Source: Gemmatirosa kalamazoonensis (GTDB lineage: Bacteria; Gemmatimonadota; Gemmatimonadetes; Gemmatimonadales; Gemmatimonadaceae). Taken from it: 64,000 bases of DNA. Below the pieces are notes generated by a model. It saw only the letters and a list, made by a program, of their open reading frames with translations. It did no database searches and was not told where the DNA came from. Shown here in pieces: positions 57,814 to 64,000 of this stretch. Every line of letters begins with the position of its first letter. The first letter of the stretch is position 1. The stretch lies in NCBI RefSeq assembly GCF_000522985.1, contig NZ_CP007128.1:4448220-4512219 (forward strand), in the 5' to 3' direction. The translations under genes and the position numbers were made by a program.

Positions 57814-58812
57814 GTGCCCCGACCCTCTCTCGCGCTCGGCCCCGTCGCCGCGCTCCTGCTGGCAGCGACGGCGCGCGCCCAGACCGAGTACCACGACACC
57901 GACGCCGGCCGCCCGCTGCGCATCGAGGACGCGACGGCGACCGCGCGCTACGCGCTCGGCGTACAGCTCCCGCCGCTCCGCGTCGAGCACACCGCGTCGG
58001 GCGTCACACGGCTGCGCGCGGAGCCCAAGCTCTCGTACGGCGTGCTGCCGCGGACCGAGGTCGAGCTGCGCGCGACGCTGCTCTACGTACCGCCGAGCGG
58101 CCAGGCACCGAGACGGGCCGGCGTCGCCGGGATCGGCGTGTCCGCGCTCCACGCGCTCACGATCGAGACGCCCGACCATCCCGCGCTGGCCCTCGCTGCC
58201 GACGTGCTGCTCCCCGTGGGCAGCTTCGCGTCGCCGCTGCCGGTCTACTCCGGCAAGGCGATGCTCACACGAACGTTCCGCGCCGCGCGCGTGCACGTGA
58301 ACGGCGCCCTCGGTACGTGGAACCTCTCCGTGCCCAACCCGCTCGTCGGCTGCGGCCCGAACCAGGTCGCGCCACCGGGCACGTCGTGCCCGTTCGTGCC
58401 GGAGCCCTTCATCCCCGACACGCCGTGCGACGTCGCGCCGATGCCGGACGCGTCCGACGCCGCGCCGAGCGCACGGCTGTGCGGCGCACCGGCGACGGCA
58501 TCTGCATCGACGCGGCAGCTCGCGCTGTCGCGCACGCGTTACGGGCGCCGCTGGTTCCTCGGCGCGGCGGTCGATCGCGCGGTCGCCGTGCACTCCGTGC
58601 TGCTCGCCGCCGACGTCTACGCCGAGTCGTTCGAGCGGCTCTACGGCCGTCCCGACGTCGGTGCGGAGATCGGCGCGCGCCACCAGGTCGCGCCTAACGT
58701 GGTGCTCGACGCCGGCATCGGCCGGCGCGTCGCCGGCGTGAACCGCGCGACGCTCGTCACGCTCGGCGCCACGCTGACCGTGGCGGCGCGTCCGCTGGTG
58801 CGCGCGCACTGA
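57814..58812 (+). CDS. Outer-membrane beta-barrel protein, unknown function
   Basis: The protein is 332 aa from a GTG. The signal peptide (LALGPVAALLLAATARAQ) precedes repeated amphipathic strands (LRAEPKLSYGVLPRTEVELRATLLYV, GIGVSALHALTIET, LVTLGATLTVAARPLV). Four cysteines in a 45-residue loop (VGCGPNQVAPPGTSC, DTPCDVAPMPDA, RLCGAP) could make disulfides outside the cell. No family is recognised. Its TGA overlaps the next ATG by one base, so the two are coupled. Confidence 0.75.
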   Translation: MPRPSLALGPVAALLLAATARAQTEYHDTDAGRPLRIEDATATARYALGVQLPPLRVEHTASGVTRLRAEPKLSYGVLPRTEVELRATLLYVPPSGQAPRRAGVAGIGVSALHALTIETPDHPALALAADVLLPVGSFASPLPVYSGKAMLTRTFRAARVHVNGALGTWNLSVPNPLVGCGPNQVAPPGTSCPFVPEPFIPDTPCDVAPMPDASDAAPSARLCGAPATASASTRQLALSRTRYGRRWFLGAAVDRAVAVHSVLLAADVYAESFERLYGRPDVGAEIGARHQVAPNVVLDAGIGRRVAGVNRATLVTLGATLTVAARPLVRAH

Positions 58813-59807
58813 TGCGTCGCGCTCTCATCGCGAGCGCGCTGCTCGCAGGTATGACGGCGTGCGCGCCCCTGCGCCGCGGCGCGACCTACGACGAGCAGAT
58901 CTGGCTGCCCGCATCGCACAACTGGACGTTCCGCGCGGCGTATCCGAGCGTCGACCGGCTGTTCAACGCGTTCGACTACGGACATGCGAGAGTCTACGAT
59001 CGGCTCGCGCGGCGCGCTCCCGCCGCGGACATCGAGCGCGCCGACTACGACTGGATCACGACGCGGCTGCTGCGGCATCCACCGAGCGTGCCGCTCGACG
59101 AGGCGGCGATCGGGCCCGCCTACGTGCGGCTCGCGCCGGAGCTGCGCGCGGCATTCGAGTGGGCGCACATGCTCCATCGCCAGCTCTACGACGTCTGCGC
59201 CGACGCGCGTCTGACGCCCGCGCAGCGCGACGCCGCCGCCGCGGCGGTGCTCCGCTACTATCGCTCGCGTCCCGACCTCGCGTTGAGCACCGTGCCGAAG
59301 CGCATGGGCCTCATGGAGAGCGGGCCGCACGCGCTGGGCTTCCGCCGCGCGCACCCGCGCTATAACGGGCTGCTCTGGTCGTACCACTGGCTGCAGATGA
59401 CGCTGTACGACGCGCTGCTCGCCGGCGGCAGCCGCGCGGAGCGCGACGCGAACGTGCGCGCCGTGACCGCGCGCTTCTTCGCGATGCTCGACGACGCGCC
59501 GCGCACGACGCCCGCCGACATGCCGATGGCCGCCGCGATCGCGCCGGCGTTCGCCGCGCGCTATCCCGAGGCGGCCATCGTGTTCGACAACCTGCACGCA
59601 CTGCACGACGTGGTCGCCGACATCCTGGCGGCCCCCGGCGTGCCTGACGCCGAGCGTCGGCGACTGTTGTTGGGCGCGCTCACCGCCTACCGCGACGACG
59701 TCACGCAGGCGACGACGGTGGCCGAGTGGCGCGACATGGCGGAGATGATGGACCTCGCGCGCATGGGCGGCGCGGCGCGCGACGCGTTCGGCGCGCGCCG
59801 GCCGTAG
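58812..59807 (+). CDS. Putative lipoprotein, helical, unknown function
   Basis: The protein is 331 aa, start overlapping the previous stop (TGATG). The signal peptide ends at MTACAPLRRG, a possible lipobox. The remainder is mostly helical with many Trp/His/Tyr residues (LPASHNWTFRAAYPSVDRLFNAFDYGHA, LLWSYHWLQMTLYDALL, FDNLHALHDVVADIL). Several histidines (HMLHRQLYDVC, HALHDVV) could bind metal. No known family is recognised. It probably works with the co-translated barrel protein. Confidence 0.7.
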   Translation: MRRALIASALLAGMTACAPLRRGATYDEQIWLPASHNWTFRAAYPSVDRLFNAFDYGHARVYDRLARRAPAADIERADYDWITTRLLRHPPSVPLDEAAIGPAYVRLAPELRAAFEWAHMLHRQLYDVCADARLTPAQRDAAAAAVLRYYRSRPDLALSTVPKRMGLMESGPHALGFRRAHPRYNGLLWSYHWLQMTLYDALLAGGSRAERDANVRAVTARFFAMLDDAPRTTPADMPMAAAIAPAFAARYPEAAIVFDNLHALHDVVADILAAPGVPDAERRRLLLGALTAYRDDVTQATTVAEWRDMAEMMDLARMGGAARDAFGARRP

Positions 59808-59871
59808 ACGGGAGCTGGACCGGACCGGCTCGCGGCCGCGGCGCGTCGTTAGGCGCGCTCGCCGCGAGCGG

Positions 59872-60786
59872 TCAGGTCGTCGCGCCGTCCCGCGAGGACG
59901 CGCCCGGCAGCGCGCTCGCGTGCGTCGACCACCAGCGCTGCCAGCGCACCGCGGCCTCCGCGAACGTGCAGATCTCCACGCCCTCCGGCCCGACGGCGTA
60001 CGCGAGGTCGAGCAGGTCGAGCTCCCGCTCCAGCACCGTCGCGAGCGTGGTGCCCTCGCGCCGCACCTCGCCGCGGTCGTAGTCCTGCGCCGCGATCTGC
60101 GCCGCCGCGCCGCTCGACACCGCGATGCGCCCACCGGAGAGTCGGGCGATCGTCTCGACCTCCTCGCGCAGCCGGTGGATCGTGAACGACACGGGCGCCG
60201 AGAGCTCGGCGAACGCGGGCACCGGGCCGCCGCTCGCCGGCGCGGGGAGCGCGAGCAGCTGCAACGTGCGCACGGCGTTCGCCACCTCGCGCGGATCGCC
60301 GCGCGCGGCGAGCGACACGAGCCGGCCGACCGGATCCGGACGTCCGATGGCGCGAATGACGGCGGCGGCGTGCCGCCGCTCGTCGTCCTGCTCTCCGCGC
60401 GCCGGCGCGCCGCGCGCGACGAGGCTCGCGATCTCGGGGAGCAGCGACGTGTCGCCGCACGCCGCGATCGCGCGCACGAGGTGCAGGTCCACGATGCGCT
60501 CGTCCGCCGCCGGATCGAAGTTCTTGCCGGGCCGCCCCGCGGGTCGCTCGCGCTCCCACAGCGCGCGCAGCCCGGGCAGGAGCTCCGGATCGGCGCGGCG
60601 CGCGAGCGCCTCCAGCGCCGCGACGCGCTCCGGCAGCGGGTTCGCGGCGTCGCGCGCGACGGACAGCGAATGATCGATCGCGGGTGCGTTCATCGGAGTC
60701 GGTCGTTGCTGGGCATGGCAACCGCGCTGGCCGCTCCACGCGACGAGCAGGCAGAGTGCCGCGAGCGTGCGTCGTCGCGCCACCAT
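59872..60786 (-). CDS. HEAT-like repeat protein with signal peptide
   Basis: The protein is 304 aa. A signal peptide (TLAALCLLVAWSGQRGCHAQ) leads to helical repeats (LPERVAALEALARRADPELLPGLRALW, LHLVRAIAACGDTSLLPEIASLVARG, HAAAVIRAIGRPDPVGRLVSLAARG), a HEAT/Armadillo layout. The C-terminal part is unrelated and includes ERELDLLDLAYAVGPEGVEICTF and a Trp-rich VRWQRWWSTHASALPG. It lies 10 bp downstream of the 547-aa gene on the minus strand, so the pair is an operon. It could be an accessory or immunity-type partner, but this is inference. Confidence 0.75.
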   Translation of the reverse strand: MVARRRTLAALCLLVAWSGQRGCHAQQRPTPMNAPAIDHSLSVARDAANPLPERVAALEALARRADPELLPGLRALWERERPAGRPGKNFDPAADERIVDLHLVRAIAACGDTSLLPEIASLVARGAPARGEQDDERRHAAAVIRAIGRPDPVGRLVSLAARGDPREVANAVRTLQLLALPAPASGGPVPAFAELSAPVSFTIHRLREEVETIARLSGGRIAVSSGAAAQIAAQDYDRGEVRREGTTLATVLERELDLLDLAYAVGPEGVEICTFAEAAVRWQRWWSTHASALPGASSRDGATT

Positions 60787-60796
60787 GGGAGTGCGT

Positions 60797-62440
60797 TCAG
60801 GGACCGGCGAAGCTGGCCGGATGCGTCACGGTGATGGTACCGTCGGCGTTGCGGACCTGCAGCACGCGCGTGTTCCACGTCTTCGAGGTGAGCGTCACGG
60901 GCTGCGGATCGTCGAGCTTCCCGGTGACGACGCCGAACACCGGCGCCGAGCCGTCCTTGCGCGTGATCTTCACCGCGGCGGGCACCTCGAAGTTCAGATG
61001 GACGCGCGTCTCGAAGTCGACGCCGTGCCACTCGTGGCTGATGCCGGGATCGATCGCGCCGCCCGGCGCATCGTCGGTGCTCGCCGTCTTCTTGTCGGCG
61101 CTCACGGTGAACGCGCCGTCGCGATAGCGCGGGTTCGTGTGCAGTCGGTCGATCGTGAAGTCGGGGAAGTCCGCGTCGTGGATGATGTCGTACAGCTTGT
61201 GCGTCGGGAAGCTCTTCACCGGCGGCGTGCCGCTCCATTGCGGCATGGCGCCCTGCATCCACTGCACCATGGTGTACATCTCGGTCGTGTCGGCCTCGCG
61301 GACGGTGAACTCCATCCGCACCGAGTGCTTCGTCCCGCCGGCGATGTACCCGAGGTCGACGACGTCGAACTTCGTGAGGTTGTTGCGGAGCTTGAGCGAG
61401 CCCTTCGCGGAGTCCGCGCAGATCGGCGTCGCGGCATCCTTCACGGCGACGACGCGGAACGCGAGCGTGTCCTCGGTGAACGTGGCGAGCGTGCGTCGCG
61501 CCTGATCGCGCCACCACTCGATCGGCATCTTGAACGTCGCGCTCCCCGCCCCATCGAGCTTCAGCGTCTTCTGGCCGCTCGACCAGCTGCTGTACTCCGT
61601 CCGCCCGACGCGCACGTCGCGCGCGTCGCCCGGCGCCCACGAGTCGCCGAGCCCCGGGCCGCCGGAGAGCTTGCCCGCGCCGGCGCGCGAGATCTGCACG
61701 TCGAACAGGTGGTTCGGCGGTCCCTTCGTGATGGTGAACTCGAGGATCGGGAACGTCCCGGCGCTCGGCAGGTTGCCGGTCTTGTCGAGCACCACCGTGT
61801 ACTCCGTCTTCACCGCCTTGATCTCGATCGTCGCCTGCAGCGGGAGCTTCGACTCCGTGGTGGCGTCCGCGGGCGCGTTCGCGGTCGCGGTGCCTTCCTT
61901 GTGCTGCGGGTGCTGGCCGCGAATGGAGTAGCTGCCGGGCGCGATGCCGTCGAACTTCGCCCACCCGTCGGCGCCGGTGTTGAGGTCGTGCGTCTCCGGC
62001 CCCGAGATGTGGACGGTGCCCTTGTCGAGCGGGCTCTTGTCGCACGGGTGCTGCAGCTGCACGTGCAGGTTCGCGAGCTTCTTCGCCGGCGGCGCCGGCT
62101 TCGGGGGTGCCGGCTTCGGCGGCGTGGGCTTCGGGGCGGGCGGCGGCGGTGCGACGCCGCCGCCCCCGCCGCTGCCGAGCGAGACGGGCTCGATGAACAG
62201 CCGCACGGTGCCGGACGCGATGAACCCGGCCATGCGGTCGACGACCTCGTGGTCGCTGACGCCGGAGAGGTCGGGGCCCATGCCGCAGCGGATCGCGATG
62301 CGCCGCATCTCCGACATGGCGAGCGGGTCGCGCTGGTCGTCGCGCAGCGTCTGACGGACCCACGCATCCCCCGCCGGCGACGGCGCGCCGTCGGGCGGGG
62401 GCTCGTTCCACAGCCGGTAGGTGTGGTGCGACAGGGACAT
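60797..62440 (-). CDS. Unknown 547-aa protein with proline hinge and SpaA-like domain
   Basis: The protein is 547 aa from the ATG at 62440; upstream sequence in the open frame is Arg/Cys-rich and not convincing. Residues 1-100 form a small helical domain (YRLWNEPPPDGAPSPAGDAW, RIAIRCGMGPDLSG). A Pro/Lys hinge follows (APKPTPPKPAPPKPAPPAKK), then an SpaA/carboxypeptidase-type beta-sandwich (CDKSPLDKGTVHISGP, YSIRGQHPQHKEGTA) and a long mixed domain (RTEYSSWSSGQKTLKL, YTMVQWMQGAMPQWSGTPPVK). No signal peptide is seen. The hinge-plus-sandwich form recalls secreted cargo or tail-like proteins. The family is unknown. Confidence 0.68.
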   Translation of the reverse strand: MSLSHHTYRLWNEPPPDGAPSPAGDAWVRQTLRDDQRDPLAMSEMRRIAIRCGMGPDLSGVSDHEVVDRMAGFIASGTVRLFIEPVSLGSGGGGGVAPPPPAPKPTPPKPAPPKPAPPAKKLANLHVQLQHPCDKSPLDKGTVHISGPETHDLNTGADGWAKFDGIAPGSYSIRGQHPQHKEGTATANAPADATTESKLPLQATIEIKAVKTEYTVVLDKTGNLPSAGTFPILEFTITKGPPNHLFDVQISRAGAGKLSGGPGLGDSWAPGDARDVRVGRTEYSSWSSGQKTLKLDGAGSATFKMPIEWWRDQARRTLATFTEDTLAFRVVAVKDAATPICADSAKGSLKLRNNLTKFDVVDLGYIAGGTKHSVRMEFTVREADTTEMYTMVQWMQGAMPQWSGTPPVKSFPTHKLYDIIHDADFPDFTIDRLHTNPRYRDGAFTVSADKKTASTDDAPGGAIDPGISHEWHGVDFETRVHLNFEVPAAVKITRKDGSAPVFGVVTGKLDDPQPVTLTSKTWNTRVLQVRNADGTITVTHPASFAGP

Positions 62441-62580
62441 CGCGCTGCTCCCGTCGGCGTGCGGTGCGCCGTGCGCGGTGCGCCGTGCGCAGGACGCGGT
62501 GCACGTGCGACGCGCACGTGCCACGACACGAGCGTGGCGCGCGCCGGAGATCTTGTCAACGACGATCGCACGCCCGAAGC

Positions 62581-62649
62581 GCTCGGCGCCCCCGCCGAGG
62601 TCAGCCGTCCGTTCCGGGCGGACAGTCGACCTCGGCGGGGGCGCCGAGT
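62581..62649 (-). terminator. Large hairpin downstream of glmS
   Basis: Twenty-two-base arms (62581-62602, 62628-62649), both G+C-rich (core GGCGCCCCCGCC and its complement), pair perfectly and enclose a smaller stem around TTCC. It lies 48 bp past the glmS stop on the minus strand and 140 bp before the next start. It is probably the glmS terminator, though it lacks a T-run. The rest of 62441-62580 shows nothing recognisable. Confidence 0.6.
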
Positions 62650-62679
62650 GCCTAACGCGGGCCTAACGACGGCCTAACG
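62650..62679. repeat. Three octamers GCCTAACG in tandem, 11-bp period
   Basis: GCCTAACG occurs at 62650, 62661 and 62672, each 11 bp apart, immediately next to the glmS hairpin and 17 bp beyond the glmS stop codon. The matching array at 55570-55602 has the same period. One helical turn between sites suggests protein binding on one face of the DNA. Confidence 0.9.
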
Positions 62680-62696
62680 AGCGGCCGGGACGGCGA

Positions 62697-64000
<1,304 letters not shown>

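Noticed and set aside
62441-62696. glmS ribozyme or riboswitch
   Set aside because: That element lies 5' of glmS, and the gene is on the minus strand with its 5' end outside the window; the hairpin here is at the 3' end.

Overview
The window looks like chromosomal DNA of a high-G+C, Gram-negative bacterium, most likely Gemmatimonadota (inference). The signs are about 70% G+C with strong third-position G/C use, a SusC/SusD outer-membrane pair, many lipoproteins and beta-barrels, LPS-type sugar genes, a PEP-CTERM protein and DUF1572/DUF47-type genes. There is no rRNA, CRISPR array, transposase or prophage. One tRNA (Leu, anticodon TAG) is present. No stretch longer than 300 bp lacks a gene.

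Layout. 1-2.1 kb: end of a sensor kinase and a beta-helix lipoprotein. 2.2-7.8 kb: polyphosphate/phosphate block (ppx, ppk1, Pit transporter, DUF47). 8-12.7 kb: rhomboid protease, dnaK, HtrA protease, tRNA-Leu. 12.7-18.7 kb: SusC/SusD nutrient-uptake operon with a small lipoprotein, then a small outer-membrane protein. 18.9-26.2 kb: proteostasis block tig-clpP-clpX-lon-engB plus a lipoprotein. 26-35.6 kb: DinB-like protein, acyltransferase, PEP-CTERM protein, Nudix, PilB/GspE ATPase, envelope proteins, trpE. 35.6-41 kb: FHA-GAF-cyclase, Kdo-kinase-like and heptosyltransferase-like genes, maf, dtd, SRPBCC. 41-43 kb: diguanylate cyclase. 43.2-49.8 kb: a regulator followed by a tight operon (Cys-rich secreted peptide, lipoprotein, beta-propeller, ABC ATPase, frame-interrupted permease, NEW3 protein). 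49.9-64 kb: GH63-like glycosidase, ECF sigma/anti-sigma, DUF1003, beta-propeller lipoprotein, hybrid-input histidine kinase, two envelope proteins, a HEAT-like protein with an unknown 547-aa protein, and the 3' part of glmS.

Two genome-scale signals stand out. (1) The octamer GCCTAACG/CGTTAGGC occurs 34 times by hand count where base composition predicts about 2; copies lie in both orientations, inside genes and at gene ends, and twice as triplets with an 11-bp period. It resembles a DNA-uptake or protein-binding word. (2) Ten long inverted repeats whose arms are built from short tandem units lie almost all within 40 bp of stop codons. At least three sequence families recur, one in both orientations; one copy sits in frame inside lon and one supplies the trpE C-terminus.

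The best candidate for an undescribed protein system is the 44.2-49.8 kb operon, in which a small secreted six-cysteine protein is tied by overlapping start/stop codons to a lipoprotein, a propeller protein and an ABC exporter.
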